From Neobacillus niacini (GTDB lineage Bacteria > Bacillota > Bacilli > Bacillales > Cytobacillaceae): a DNA stretch of 64,000 nt. Shown in pieces: positions 54,212 to 64,000 of the stretch (within the stretch, counting starts at the first letter, position 1; each line of letters begins with the position of its first letter). The stretch spans positions 62,001 to 126,000 of the forward strand of contig NZ_JACWFG010000008.1 in NCBI RefSeq assembly GCF_019749295.1, read 5' to 3'. The notes beneath the pieces were generated by a model. It saw only the letters and a program-made list of their open reading frames with translations. It made no database searches and had not been told where the DNA came from. Position numbers and translations under genes: made by a program.

Positions 54212-54712
54212 ATTTTCGAAACCTATTTCAAGCTGAATGGAAAGTGTGGTGAATATCACCATTTCCTTAACTTGCAGCTTATACCTTTTGTCATTTATTT
54301 TAACAGGTTTATTTTGAATGATTTTCTTGATTAATTCCTTGCTTTTATAAACGGTATCAATGTCTTTTGCTATCATCATGCTAATATCATCTTTAACGGA
54401 ATCCTCAATCTCTGAAACACTTAGCATATCCAGCTTGTATTTTTCCCAGTTTGTGATTTTGACGTTGATTTTTTGTATTGTTAGCTGCTCAATGGTCCGC
54501 TTATTAATCTCCTTATACTCTTCCTGCCATATCTTCTTTTCTTCTTGTAAATCAATGATTTCTTCGCTTTGTTTATCAATTAAAGCGGTATGCTCCTCCT
54601 GCCATACACCAAATATATAAATGAAAATACACCAGCTGATTGCGCCGCCAATGACCATCCCTGCAAAGAAACGCTGCCATGAAGGTCTTCGGTAATAGGG
54701 AGGAATTCTCAC
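54209..54712 (-). CDS. ytrI: Sporulation membrane protein YtrI
   Basis: 167 residues. MRIPPYYRRPSWQRFFAGM leads into one membrane helix and then a coiled coil (HTALIDKQSEEIIDLQEEKKI region) and a small alpha/beta domain. In B. subtilis ytrHI are sigma E genes needed for efficient sporulation. GTG 54712 follows AGGAG at eight bases and overlaps the ytrH stop (GTGA); the frame runs eight codons further without need. Confidence 0.92.
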   Translation of the reverse strand: MRIPPYYRRPSWQRFFAGMVIGGAISWCIFIYIFGVWQEEHTALIDKQSEEIIDLQEEKKIWQEEYKEINKRTIEQLTIQKINVKITNWEKYKLDMLSVSEIEDSVKDDISMMIAKDIDTVYKSKELIKKIIQNKPVKINDKRYKLQVKEMVIFTTLSIQLEIGFEN

Positions 54713-55044
54713 GATATATACTCCTGTGTTAACCAATTAATAATCAATGCACCTGTTTGAGCACCGCCTAAAGCAGACAAGATGATGAGGAGCTGTTTAA
54801 ATATGTCCCTTGTTTCAGCATTAAATATCCCTCTCTCAAAGGTGTAGACGGCATCAAAGGTTCCCCCGATAGCAGCAACAATTGCCCATATTCTTAAGTC
54901 TGTAGACAGCCGGTAAACAGCCGTCAGCGGTGGTTGTCCAGTTAGAAAGGCCGCGATTCCACCAATCAGTGCACCGCCTAATATAACGCCTAAAGCAATA
55001 AAATAACTTTCAATAAAAGTAGGAAAAAAACCAATTTCTTTCAT
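54709..55044 (-). CDS. ytrH: Sporulation membrane protein YtrH
   Basis: 111 residues, three to four membrane helices with Gly-rich packing (ALGVILGGALIGGIAAFL, IIILSALGGAQTGALII-like). It matches YtrH, expressed in the mother cell under sigma E. It overlaps ytrI by four bases, so both are translated together. ATG 55044 with a GAGGTT site. A sigma E promoter match lies 42-70 bp upstream. Confidence 0.93.
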   Translation of the reverse strand: MKEIGFFPTFIESYFIALGVILGGALIGGIAAFLTGQPPLTAVYRLSTDLRIWAIVAAIGGTFDAVYTFERGIFNAETRDIFKQLLIILSALGGAQTGALIINWLTQEYIS

Positions 55045-55085
55045 AACCTCAACCGCCCTTACAAAGGATCAAAACCCTAGTACCA

Positions 55086-55114
55086 TTTATATGGACAAAC
55101 CACCTTTAATATGA
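55086..55114 (-). promoter_or_regulatory. Sigma E promoter of ytrHI
   Basis: Minus strand TCATATT (55108-55114, consensus KMATATT) and CATATAAA (55086-55093, consensus CATAcAnT) with 14-bp spacing. Confidence 0.75.
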
Positions 55115-55127
55115 ATAATCATTTAAT

Positions 55128-55187
55128 GGCTGTGTAAAAGGAAATTTAAATTTTGGAGCACAAATCAACAGACCAAGTTACACAGCC
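55128..55187. repeat. Remnant or short derivative of the dispersed palindromic repeat
   Basis: Outer inverted repeat GGCTGTGTAA (55128-55137) / TTACACAGCC (55178-55187) encloses GGAGCACAAATCAACAG (55155-55171), identical to the right end of copy 1. The left half and GC-rich core are missing. The left flank, CTGTGT then AAAAGG then A/T, resembles the left flank of copy 1 too. Confidence 0.75.
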
Positions 55188-55271
55188 AACAAAAATAAGA
55201 ACATATTTTCCTTTTTTACAGTTTGGCTCTATAATGAAGAGAGGAATTTCTTATTGAAAGAGGTGACAAAA

Positions 55272-58200
55272 ATGTCTTTTATTCACCTTCATGTATATAG
55301 TGCATACAGCTTGTTAACAAGCACAGCATCGGTCCATGAATTAATCCATAATGCAAAGCAAAAAGGTTTTAAAGCCATTGCATTAACGGACAGGAATGTT
55401 ATGTATGGAACCATTGAATTTTATAAGCTATGTTTAAAGAACAATATTCAGCCTATTATTGGGTTAACTGTAGATGTAGAAAGTGAAATAGAAAAAGAAG
55501 AATCATTTCCGCTCGTCTTACTCGCAGAAAATGAAAAAGGTTTTAAAAATCTATTAAAAATATCAAGTGCAGTCCAGACAAAAGCAGCAAATGGCATCCC
55601 TTTTAAATGGTTGAAGCATTATGCAGAAGGTCTCATTGCTATTACTCCTGGAATCGAAGGAGAAATTGAACAAAACCTGCTACATGACCAACAAGAACAA
55701 GCCATTGAAATTATTAACAAACTACAGTTCATCTTTGGAAAGGACTCATTTTTCCTTGCTGTTCAGAACCACGGATTAGAAAAGGAAAGCGTCCTGACAA
55801 GAAGAATCCAAAGTTTATCCGAAGAACTGAAGATTCCATTGGCCGCAACAAATAGAGTTCATTACTTAGAACAAGATGATATGTTTGCTCATGAATGTTT
55901 ATTAGCGATTAAAAATGGAGACAAACTTCAGGATGAACACCGCGAAAGGTTAGAAAGTGATCAATTTTACCTTAAAACAGCAACGGAAATGCTAGAAGCT
56001 TTTTCAGAGATACCTGAAGCATTGGAAAACACTATTGCCATTGCAAAAAGATGTTTGGTAAACATTGAGTTGAACAAAACCTATTTACCTGAATTTCCGA
56101 CTGTTGATGGGGAACCAGCGGAGAGCTATCTTGAGAGGCTCTGTCAGAAAGGTTTGCAGGAGCGTTTTACTGCTCCAACTCAAGAGCATTATGAGCGATT
56201 GAGTTACGAATTATCGGTCATTAATTCCATGAAATTTAGCAACTACTTTTTGATTGTTTGGGATTTTATGAGATATGCGCGTGAGAATGGTATTTTAACT
56301 GGACCTGGCAGGGGATCTGCAGCAGGTTCACTGGTTGCTTACGTGTTGTATATTACGGATGTTGACCCGCTGTCACATCAATTACTATTTGAGCGATTCC
56401 TAAATCCAGAGCGGATATCGATGCCCGATATTGATATTGATTTTCCGGACCATCGCCGGGATGAGGTAATAGAGTATGTGGCAAAAAAATACGGCGAATT
56501 ACATGTTGCACAAATTGTAACGTTCGGGACTATGGCCGCCAAGGCAGCGATAAGAGATGTTGGCAGGGCTTTTGGCCTGAATACAAAAGAATTAGAACTG
56601 CTGTCAAGACGAATCCCTTCCCGTCTAGGTATAAATCTTGAGGATGCTTATAAAGAATCACAGCCCCTCAGAGGTTTTATCGATGAAAGCCCAATGAATC
56701 GAAAGCTTTATGATACTGCGTTAAAGCTAGAGGGATTACCTCGTCATACCTCAACACATGCAGCCGGTGTGGTAATAAGCGAGAAGCAGCTCATTGAGTT
56801 AATTCCCATTCAGCAAGGCCACAATCATGTCTATTTAACTCAATATTCGATGGAACATCTTGAAGAAATAGGGCTGCTGAAAATGGACTTCCTTGGGTTG
56901 CGGAACTTATCGTTAATAGAATCTATTTTATCTTCTATCCATAGAAAAACAGGAAGAAAAGTTGATATCAAGAACATCCCGTTAAATGATGAAAAAACGT
57001 TCGAGCTGTTAGCAAGGGGAGAAACAACAGGGATATTCCAGTTAGAATCAGAAGGGATGAGGAAGGTATTATCTCGTCTGAAACCCTCGCGGTTTGAGGA
57101 TATTGTTGCAGTTAATGCCTTATATCGTCCAGGGCCAATGGAAAATATCCCTCTCTTCATTGATCGCAAACATGGAAGGCAGGCAGTAGAGTATCCGCAT
57201 AAAGATTTGGAGCACATTCTCGAAAACACTTATGGAGTAATTGTGTACCAGGAACAAATCATGCAAATCGCCTCAACCATGGCTGGCTTTTCCCTTGGCG
57301 AAGCGGACCTTCTGCGAAGGGCAGTTGGAAAGAAGCAAAAGGATGTATTGGATAGAGAGCGGGCACATTTTGTTAAAGGTGCTTTAAAGAAAGGGTATAA
57401 CGAAGTACTAGCGAATGATATCTATGATTTAATTGTTCGGTTTGCAAATTATGGTTTTAATCGCAGCCATGCAGTTGCCTACAGTATGATTGCTTACCAG
57501 CTTGCCTATTTAAAAGCAAATTATCCTCTCTACTTTATGGCTGGTTTATTAACATCGGCCATCGGGAATGAGACGAAAATTGCTCAATATATATTGGAAA
57601 CAAAACAAAAGAATTTTGATATCCTTCCTCCTTCTATAAATTACAGTGGATATTCCTTTCAGGTAGAGAAGTCTGGTATTCGCTATAGCCTGGCAGCCAT
57701 AAAAAGCGTTGGAGCAGCAGCACTAAGAGAGATTTTTTCAGCAAGGAAAAATAAAAGGTTTGAGGATTTGTTTGATTTTTGCACGAGAGTATCTTCAAAA
57801 GCAGTCAATCGAAAAACGCTGGAGGTTCTCGTACACTCTGGAAGCTTTGATGAATTTAAGGAAGACCGTGCTGTCTTGTTAGCTAGTTTAGATGTCGCAC
57901 TCGAGCACGCGCAGTTATTTAAAGTGGACGAATCAAGCCAGGTGGAATTATTTCATGATGAATTTCAGCTTAAGCCTAAATACGTTAAGGTCGACCCTAT
58001 CAGACTAGAGGATAAACTTCTTTTTGAAAAAGAGGCACTTGGTTTCTACCTCTCAGATCATCCAATTTCTATTTTTGAAAAAGGACTTAAACAAGCAGGA
58101 GCACTTGTCTTATTTGAATTAACAGCAGATCATAAACGTGCAGCGGCAGGTGTTTATGTTACATCGTCGAGAAAAATTCGTACAAAAAAAGGGGATTCAA

Positions 58201-58634
58201 TGTCCTTTTTAAATGTAAGTGATTCTAGCGGTGAAATGGAAGCAGTCGCATTTCCAGTTGTTTACAAAAAATACGCTCACCTGTTAGACCAAGGAAAGTT
58301 TGCTGTGATTGAAGGAAAAGTGGAAGAGCGAGAGGGAAAACTGCAATTTATTATCCAACAAGTATCTGACATTGAAACATGGTTAAATACCAAGAACAAG
58401 CAGGATTCCATATTATACTTAAAAATCGTTGAGCAAAAACAAGATGAAGAGTCGTTAAAGCAATTAAAACAGTTATTTAAGGGCAATAATGGAAAGACAA
58501 AAGTGGTTTTACATTATGAAAGCAGTAAGAAAACCATCCGGCTGGGTAATGAATTTATGGTCTCCCCGAGCAAAAAATTAATGGATTTATTATGTGATTT
58601 TCTAGGTGCGAATAATGTGGTTTTGAAAGAATAA
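55272..58634 (+). CDS. dnaE: DNA polymerase III alpha subunit DnaE
   Basis: 1120 residues, class C polymerase of the DnaE type (no inserted exonuclease). Order: PHP domain (FIHLHVYSAYSLL to about residue 270), palm with GPGRGSAAGSLVAY and the catalytic MPDIDIDFPD, RHTSTHAAGVVI, the fingers (VYQEQIMQIA), helix-hairpin-helix region, and an OB fold at the end (VYVTSSRKIRTKKGDSMSFL). In Bacillus DnaE extends RNA primers on the lagging strand before PolC takes over. ATG 55272 follows AGAGGTG. Monocistronic. Confidence 0.97.
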   Translation: MSFIHLHVYSAYSLLTSTASVHELIHNAKQKGFKAIALTDRNVMYGTIEFYKLCLKNNIQPIIGLTVDVESEIEKEESFPLVLLAENEKGFKNLLKISSAVQTKAANGIPFKWLKHYAEGLIAITPGIEGEIEQNLLHDQQEQAIEIINKLQFIFGKDSFFLAVQNHGLEKESVLTRRIQSLSEELKIPLAATNRVHYLEQDDMFAHECLLAIKNGDKLQDEHRERLESDQFYLKTATEMLEAFSEIPEALENTIAIAKRCLVNIELNKTYLPEFPTVDGEPAESYLERLCQKGLQERFTAPTQEHYERLSYELSVINSMKFSNYFLIVWDFMRYARENGILTGPGRGSAAGSLVAYVLYITDVDPLSHQLLFERFLNPERISMPDIDIDFPDHRRDEVIEYVAKKYGELHVAQIVTFGTMAAKAAIRDVGRAFGLNTKELELLSRRIPSRLGINLEDAYKESQPLRGFIDESPMNRKLYDTALKLEGLPRHTSTHAAGVVISEKQLIELIPIQQGHNHVYLTQYSMEHLEEIGLLKMDFLGLRNLSLIESILSSIHRKTGRKVDIKNIPLNDEKTFELLARGETTGIFQLESEGMRKVLSRLKPSRFEDIVAVNALYRPGPMENIPLFIDRKHGRQAVEYPHKDLEHILENTYGVIVYQEQIMQIASTMAGFSLGEADLLRRAVGKKQKDVLDRERAHFVKGALKKGYNEVLANDIYDLIVRFANYGFNRSHAVAYSMIAYQLAYLKANYPLYFMAGLLTSAIGNETKIAQYILETKQKNFDILPPSINYSGYSFQVEKSGIRYSLAAIKSVGAAALREIFSARKNKRFEDLFDFCTRVSSKAVNRKTLEVLVHSGSFDEFKEDRAVLLASLDVALEHAQLFKVDESSQVELFHDEFQLKPKYVKVDPIRLEDKLLFEKEALGFYLSDHPISIFEKGLKQAGALVLFELTADHKRAAAGVYVTSSRKIRTKKGDSMSFLNVSDSSGEMEAVAFPVVYKKYAHLLDQGKFAVIEGKVEEREGKLQFIIQQVSDIETWLNTKNKQDSILYLKIVEQKQDEESLKQLKQLFKGNNGKTKVVLHYESSKKTIRLGNEFMVSPSKKLMDLLCDFLGANNVVLKE

Positions 58635-58637
58635 TTC

Positions 58638-58665
58638 TTTACAACGCTTATAGATATGATATAGT
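58638..58665 (+). promoter_or_regulatory. Sigma A-like promoter of the malic enzyme gene
   Basis: TTTACA at 58638-58643 and TATAGT at 58660-58665, 16-bp spacing, leaving the operator palindrome just downstream of the expected start. Confidence 0.6.
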
Positions 58666-58680
58666 GTAAATGAGATGGGT

Positions 58681-58693
58681 GTGGTCTGACCAC
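58681..58693 (+). promoter_or_regulatory. GntR/FadR-type operator at the malic enzyme promoter
   Basis: GTGGTCTGACCAC, a perfect palindrome around TGGTCTGACCA, the half-site pattern typical of FadR-subfamily regulators. It lies roughly +9 to +21 of the predicted transcript. The same 11-bp core recurs at 60711. Confidence 0.75.
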
Positions 58694-58760
58694 TAAAAAC
58701 AGACTATTAGTTATTGTAATTATTGATTTCTTTTTGTACTAATTTAAGGGGTGACATATC

Positions 58761-59999
58761 TTGACATTACGGGAAGAAGCATTACACATGCATCGAATTA
58801 ACAAAGGAAAGCTTGAATCAAAATCTAAAGTACCTGTTAGAAATGCAAAGGATTTAAGTTTAGCGTATTCTCCAGGCGTTGCCGAACCGTGTAAGGATAT
58901 TTATGAGAAACCAGAAAGTGTTTATGAATACACGATGAAAGGCAATATGGTTGCTGTCGTCACTGACGGTACAGCGGTCCTGGGTCTTGGAAATATTGGA
59001 CCAGAAGCTGCACTTCCAGTAATGGAAGGAAAAGCAGTATTATTTAAAAGCTTTGCTGGCGTCGATGCCTTCCCAATTTGCTTAAACACAACTGACGTCG
59101 AAAAAATCATTGAAACGGTTAAATTGCTCGAGCCAACTTTTGGCGGAGTGAATCTTGAAGATATTGCAGCACCAAATTGCTTTGTCATTGAAGAAAGATT
59201 GAAAAAAGAAGCAAATATTCCTGTCTTCCATGATGATCAGCATGGGACTGCGATTGTTACAGCTGCGGGTCTTGTTAATGCATTAAAGTTGATTGGCAAG
59301 AAAATCTCTGAAATTAAAGTAGTTGCTAATGGTGCTGGAGCTGCTGGGATTGCGATTATTAAATTATTACACAGCTACGGTGTAAGAGATATTATTATGT
59401 GTGATACAAAGGGTGCCATCTATGAAGGCCGCCCTCAAGGTATGAATAATGTCAAGGCAGAAGTAGCAAAGTTTACAAACCGTGATAACCTTACCGGCAG
59501 CCTTGCTGATGTAATAAAAGGTGCAGATGTCTTTATTGGCGTATCTGTTGAAGGGGCACTGACAGAAGAAATGGTTGCCTCCATGAATAAAGACTCAATC
59601 ATCTTTGCAATGGCTAACCCTACTCCAGAAATCATGCCAGATATTGCAAAAAAAGCAGGAGCACGAGTGGTAGGTACAGGCAGATCTGACTTTCCAAACC
59701 AAGTAAATAATGTACTCGCCTTCCCAGGAATTTTCCGCGGCGCCTTAGATGTCCGTGCAACACACATAAATGAAGAAATGAAGGTGGCTGCTGTTGAAGC
59801 AATTGCCAGCTTGATAACTGAATCAGAGCTAAATGAAGACTATGTCATCCCTGCACCTTTTGATCCAAGGGTTGCGCCAGCAGTTGCTGCGGCAGTTGCA
59901 AAAGCGGCTATGGAAACAGGTGTTGCCCGCATAAAAGTTGACCCTGAAGATGTGAAAGAAAAAACAATGAGGCTCGCTATTATCGGTAAAAGTGAGTGA
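58761..59999 (+). CDS. ytsJ: NADP-dependent malic enzyme (YtsJ-type)
   Basis: 412 residues (B. subtilis YtsJ 410). It decarboxylates malate to pyruvate and supplies NADPH. LSLAYSPGVAEPC carries the catalytic Tyr, VTDGTAVLGLGNIGPEAALPVMEGKA the catalytic Lys, VFHDDQHGTAIV the metal Asp pair, and VANGAGAAGIAI the dinucleotide fold. TTG start, AAGGGGTG ribosome site. It precedes a GntR regulator by seven bases, so the regulator is probably cotranscribed and autoregulated. Confidence 0.95.
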   Translation: MTLREEALHMHRINKGKLESKSKVPVRNAKDLSLAYSPGVAEPCKDIYEKPESVYEYTMKGNMVAVVTDGTAVLGLGNIGPEAALPVMEGKAVLFKSFAGVDAFPICLNTTDVEKIIETVKLLEPTFGGVNLEDIAAPNCFVIEERLKKEANIPVFHDDQHGTAIVTAAGLVNALKLIGKKISEIKVVANGAGAAGIAIIKLLHSYGVRDIIMCDTKGAIYEGRPQGMNNVKAEVAKFTNRDNLTGSLADVIKGADVFIGVSVEGALTEEMVASMNKDSIIFAMANPTPEIMPDIAKKAGARVVGTGRSDFPNQVNNVLAFPGIFRGALDVRATHINEEMKVAAVEAIASLITESELNEDYVIPAPFDPRVAPAVAAAVAKAAMETGVARIKVDPEDVKEKTMRLAIIGKSE

Positions 60000-60006
60000 T
60001 TAGCAA

Positions 60007-60630
60007 GTGACGAATACTAAAGTATATTTAGAAATTGTTAAACAGCTAAGAGCAATGATATCTGCAGATGATCTGAAATCTGGAGATAAAATACCTTCTG
60101 AACGGGAATTGTCTGAGCGCCTGAATGTCGGGCGCTCTTCCGTTCGAGAAGCTTTAAGAGCATTAGAGCTGCTCGGGTTGATTGAAACGAGACGTGGTGA
60201 AGGTACGTTTATCAGAGATTTTCGAGGGAATCAGCTTGTTCAGCTCCTTGGTACGTTTATTCTCCAAGATGAAAAAGCAAAGCTAGATGTAATTGAGACT
60301 AAAAACCTAATAGAAATGGATTTTCTTCGATTAGTTCTAGACAGAGCAGATGAGAAAGAGTTATTAAAGCTAAAGAGCTTGGTTGAGGCTGATCAACTGA
60401 ATGATGACCAATTCTTTAATCAACTTGTTGAAATGGCAGACAATTATTTGTTTTCTAGAATTTGGTTAATATTAAAAGACTATTACAACTCACTCAATTT
60501 AAGTAAAGCAGAATATAATCGGAATAGCCTTTTACTGTTAATCGAAGCCTTGGTTGAAAAAGATGAGGAAAAGACATTCTCTGCCTATCGGCAATTAAGA
60601 AATTTGTCTATTTTTACCGACAAATACTAA
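60007..60630 (+). CDS. GntR family (FadR subfamily) transcriptional regulator
   Basis: 207 residues: an N-terminal GntR winged helix (KIPSERELSERLNVGRSSVREALRALELLGLIETRRGEGTFI) and an all-helical FCD-like ligand domain, shorter than usual. The GTG start has only a weak ribosome site and follows malic enzyme by seven bases, so coupling is likely. Identical palindromes (TGGTCTGACCA) before malic enzyme and before accD are the obvious binding sites. Ligand unknown; malate, pyruvate or an acyl-CoA are candidates. Not part of this locus in B. subtilis as I recall. Confidence 0.85.
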   Translation: MTNTKVYLEIVKQLRAMISADDLKSGDKIPSERELSERLNVGRSSVREALRALELLGLIETRRGEGTFIRDFRGNQLVQLLGTFILQDEKAKLDVIETKNLIEMDFLRLVLDRADEKELLKLKSLVEADQLNDDQFFNQLVEMADNYLFSRIWLILKDYYNSLNLSKAEYNRNSLLLLIEALVEKDEEKTFSAYRQLRNLSIFTDKY

Positions 60631-60710
60631 CAAAGTTTGAAGTATTTTTCCTATATAGTGATAGACAAGCAATCAAGCCCAATTTGATATGGGCATTTTT
60701 ACTGTTTAAG

Positions 60711-60721
60711 TGGTCTGACCA
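60711..60721 (+). promoter_or_regulatory. GntR/FadR-type operator before accD
   Basis: TGGTCTGACCA, identical to the core at 58682-58692, flanked by AAG and GTT. A possible promoter (TTGATA 60684-60689, TAAGTG 60707-60712, 17 bp) would be overlapped by it. Confidence 0.72.
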
Positions 60722-60832
60722 GTTTTTAAGGTTAGGTTTGAAATGCCATTACTTAAGGAAAGACTTCTAATATAAAATGATAAGAATTTGCCGTATGGCA
60801 TGATTTTTTCCAACGAGGGAGGTTTGGACAAA

Positions 60833-61717
60833 TTGCTTAAAGACCTTTTTACAAAAAATACTCATAAAAAGAAAAAATACGCAACGATTCCTACCGAGGC
60901 GGCGAAAAGTGATGTACCTGAAGGTATTATGACCAAATGTCCTTCATGTAAAACGATTATGTATACGAAAGAGCTTAATAAAAATTTAAAGGTTTGTTTA
61001 CAGTGCAGCTATCACTTTGCAATGAATGCAAAGGAGCGTATTATCAGCTTTTTAGATGAAGGAAGCTTCGAAGAGATAAATGAAAACATGGTTTCTGAAA
61101 ACCCGCTGAACTTTCCAGATTACCTAGAAAAAGTAGAAAAAGACCGTCAAAAAACAAAGATTAATGAAGCGGTTGTGACCGGCTGTGGCAGTGTTAATGG
61201 AAATAGAATTGCTTTAGCTATTATGGATTCTACATTTAGAATGGGAAGCATGGGGTCAGTAGTAGGTGAAAAAATAACTCGGGCGATTGAAAGAGCGGAT
61301 GAGCTTTCTATACCGTTTATTATTTTTACAGCCTCTGGCGGAGCGAGGATGCAAGAAGGAGTCCTCAGCTTAATGCAAATGGCCAAAACTAGCGTTGCAT
61401 TAAAGCGATTTAGTGATAATGGCGGTTTAATTATTTCGATTATGACTCACCCTACTACGGGCGGTGTTTCAGCAAGTTTCGCGTCACTTGGTGATTACAA
61501 TTTTGCAGAACCAGGGGCTTTAATTGGTTTTGCAGGACGCAGGGTAATTGAACAATCTATTCGTGAAGAACTGCCTGAAGACTTCCAAACGGCAGAGTTT
61601 CTTTTAAAGCATGGTCAGCTTGATGCCATTCTTTCACGTCTTGATTTAGTTGAGAAAATAACAAACTTACTTGAAATTCATCAACCAGGAGGTGACCTCG
61701 ATTGGCAGGGGAATTAG
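60833..61717 (+). CDS. accD: Acetyl-CoA carboxylase carboxyltransferase subunit beta
   Basis: 294 residues. An N-terminal zinc ribbon ([23 protein letters not shown], four Cys) precedes the crotonase-like carboxyltransferase fold with [11 protein letters not shown] and [16 protein letters not shown]. With AccA it moves CO2 from carboxybiotin to acetyl-CoA. TTG 60833 gives MLKDLFTK, the family's N-terminus, with GAGGGAGG ten bases upstream; upstream in-frame codons are leader. Its last 16 bases overlap accA. Confidence 0.95.
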   Translation: MLKDLFTKNTHKKKKYATIPTEAAKSDVPEGIMTKCPSCKTIMYTKELNKNLKVCLQCSYHFAMNAKERIISFLDEGSFEEINENMVSENPLNFPDYLEKVEKDRQKTKINEAVVTGCGSVNGNRIALAIMDSTFRMGSMGSVVGEKITRAIERADELSIPFIIFTASGGARMQEGVLSLMQMAKTSVALKRFSDNGGLIISIMTHPTTGGVSASFASLGDYNFAEPGALIGFAGRRVIEQSIREELPEDFQTAEFLLKHGQLDAILSRLDLVEKITNLLEIHQPGGDLDWQGN

Positions 61718-62676
61718 AATTTGAACGACCAGTCGTGCAATTAAGAAATAAAATTGCTGAACTAAAAGAATTTACAAAAACGGCAGATGTCGATTTATCT
61801 TCGGAAATAGAAAAATTAGAATTAAGACTTGAAAAGCTCGAAAAAGATATATATGACAATATTAAACCGTGGGACAGAGTGCAAATTGCCCGACATCCTA
61901 ATCGTCCGACAACTCTAGACTATATCGCCAATCTCTTTGAAGGTTTCTTTGAATGTCATGGAGACCGAAACTTTGGTGATGATGAGGCAATTGTCGGTGG
62001 AGTTGCTAAATTTCGAGGGCTTCCAGTTACAGTGATTGGCCATCAAAGAGGAAAAGATACAAAAGAAAATATTCGCCGTAATTTTGGTATGCCTCACCCT
62101 GAGGGTTATAGAAAAGCACTCCGCTTAATGAAGCAGGCCGATAAATTTAAACGTCCTATTATTTGCTTTATTGATACGAAAGGTGCCTATCCAGGGAAAG
62201 CAGCAGAAGAACGTGGACAAAGTGAAGCCATTGCAAGAAACCTATTTGAAATGGCAGGACTAAAGGTTCCAGTCATTTGTATTGTGATTGGTGAGGGAGG
62301 AAGCGGCGGTGCGCTTGCTTTAGGAGTAGGCAACCGGATGTACATGCTCGAAAATTCTACTTACTCAGTCATTTCACCTGAAGGTGCTGCTGCTATTCTA
62401 TGGAAAGATTCAGCTCTTGCGAAGCAGGCCGCGGAGTCCATGAAAATTACCGCCCCTAACTTAAAGGACCTTGGCATCATTGATGACATTATCCCAGAAA
62501 TTAAGGGTGGCGCACACAAGGATGTCAATGGGCAAGCTGAAGCAATTGATACTTTCTTAAAGAAATCCTTAAAGGAACTTCTAGAACTCTCAGAAGAAGA
62601 ATTAGTTGCAGATCGCTATAATAAATTCAGAAGTATAGGTGAATACTCCTTTTTGAAGGATTATATCAGCATTTAA
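61702..62676 (+). CDS. accA: Acetyl-CoA carboxylase carboxyltransferase subunit alpha
   Basis: 324 residues. A helical N-terminus (20-80) is followed by the crotonase fold with [19 protein letters not shown] and [17 protein letters not shown], and [13 protein letters not shown] toward the end. It pairs with AccD in the carboxyltransferase that commits acetyl-CoA to fatty acids. TTG start inside accD with AGGAGGTGA, so translation is coupled. Confidence 0.96.
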   Translation: MAGELEFERPVVQLRNKIAELKEFTKTADVDLSSEIEKLELRLEKLEKDIYDNIKPWDRVQIARHPNRPTTLDYIANLFEGFFECHGDRNFGDDEAIVGGVAKFRGLPVTVIGHQRGKDTKENIRRNFGMPHPEGYRKALRLMKQADKFKRPIICFIDTKGAYPGKAAEERGQSEAIARNLFEMAGLKVPVICIVIGEGGSGGALALGVGNRMYMLENSTYSVISPEGAAAILWKDSALAKQAAESMKITAPNLKDLGIIDDIIPEIKGGAHKDVNGQAEAIDTFLKKSLKELLELSEEELVADRYNKFRSIGEYSFLKDYISI

Positions 62677-62705
62677 AAACGTGCTCTCTAAGAGCACGTT
62701 TTTAA
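62674..62705 (+). terminator. Terminator after accA
   Basis: AAAAACGTGCTCT / AGAGCACGTTTTT near-perfect stem with a very short loop and a T-run. Confidence 0.9.
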
Positions 62706-63936
<1,231 letters not shown>

Positions 63937-63970
63937 AGTACAGTTTTGAATTATAGGGAGGAAAAATAGA

Positions 63971-64000
63971 ATGTTACGTAAAACGAAAATCGTATGTACG
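63971..64000 (+). CDS. pyk: Pyruvate kinase, first ten codons (truncated by window edge)
   Basis: MLRKTKIVCT is the N-terminus of bacterial pyruvate kinase (KTKIVCTIGPAS family start). AGGGAGG precedes the ATG by seven bases. Position directly after pfkA supports the call; the rest lies outside. Confidence 0.85.
   Translation, partial: MLRKTKIVCT

Overview
The window is an ordinary chromosomal segment of an endospore-forming, low-GC Gram-positive bacterium of the family Bacillaceae. Gene content and order resemble the Bacillus subtilis amyX-ytmP to pyk region (about 270 degrees on that map). The details look more like Neobacillus, Mesobacillus or B. cereus relatives than B. subtilis. Sporulation genes (SASP, gerW, ytrHI), candidate promoters for sigma A, B, E, F, G and H, a tyrosine T-box and an S4 leader all fit this. 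I cannot name the species from sequence alone.

Layout. 1-8051: 3' end of pullulanase, ytmP, ytzH, trmB, the lactonase ytnP, a PepSY protein, the M42 peptidase ytoP, a DUF84 NTPase, a lipoprotein with ytpP, and ytpQ. 8165-17579: DNA translocase sftA, a palindromic repeat, murC, an M29 aminopeptidase, the ytxGHJ stress operon (sigma B and sigma H promoter matches), aroA and ccpA. 17662-26557: acsA opposite acuABC (acetyl-CoA synthetase and its acetylation control), a class A PBP, and tyrS behind a T-box. 26610-35424: three 45-bp palindromic repeats, rpsD with its long leader, methionine gamma-lyase, free Met-R-sulfoxide reductase, refZ, ezrA, nifZ-thiI, a second palindromic repeat and an alpha/beta SASP. 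35580-45605: acyl-CoA synthetase, NAD kinase 2, sppA-yteJ, ytfI-gerW, tpx, ytxK, ackA, an EcsC protein and moaB. 45641-55044: small hypothetical genes, a universal stress protein, an FG/YP-rich small protein, ald, a 630-bp intergenic block with four regularly spaced hairpins and a candidate minus-strand structured RNA, an M24 peptidase, ytkL, ytoI, ytpI, nrnA and ytrHI. 55272-64000: dnaE, malic enzyme, a GntR/FadR-type regulator, accDA, pfkA and the first codons of pyk.

How the genes work together. Central carbon metabolism dominates: pfkA-pyk, malic enzyme, accDA, ackA, acsA with acuABC, and ald, with ccpA in the same window. Close cre matches lie upstream of ackA (at -56, an activator position), ald and methionine gamma-lyase (repressor positions). 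Two identical TGGTCTGACCA palindromes flank the GntR gene, one at the malic-enzyme promoter and one before accD. This suggests a small local circuit joining malate decarboxylation (pyruvate and NADPH) to malonyl-CoA synthesis.

Nothing here is a clear defence island, prophage, CRISPR array or biosynthetic cluster. The least explained items are the candidate ncRNA at 48800-49040, the intergenic repeat families, and the GntR operator pair.
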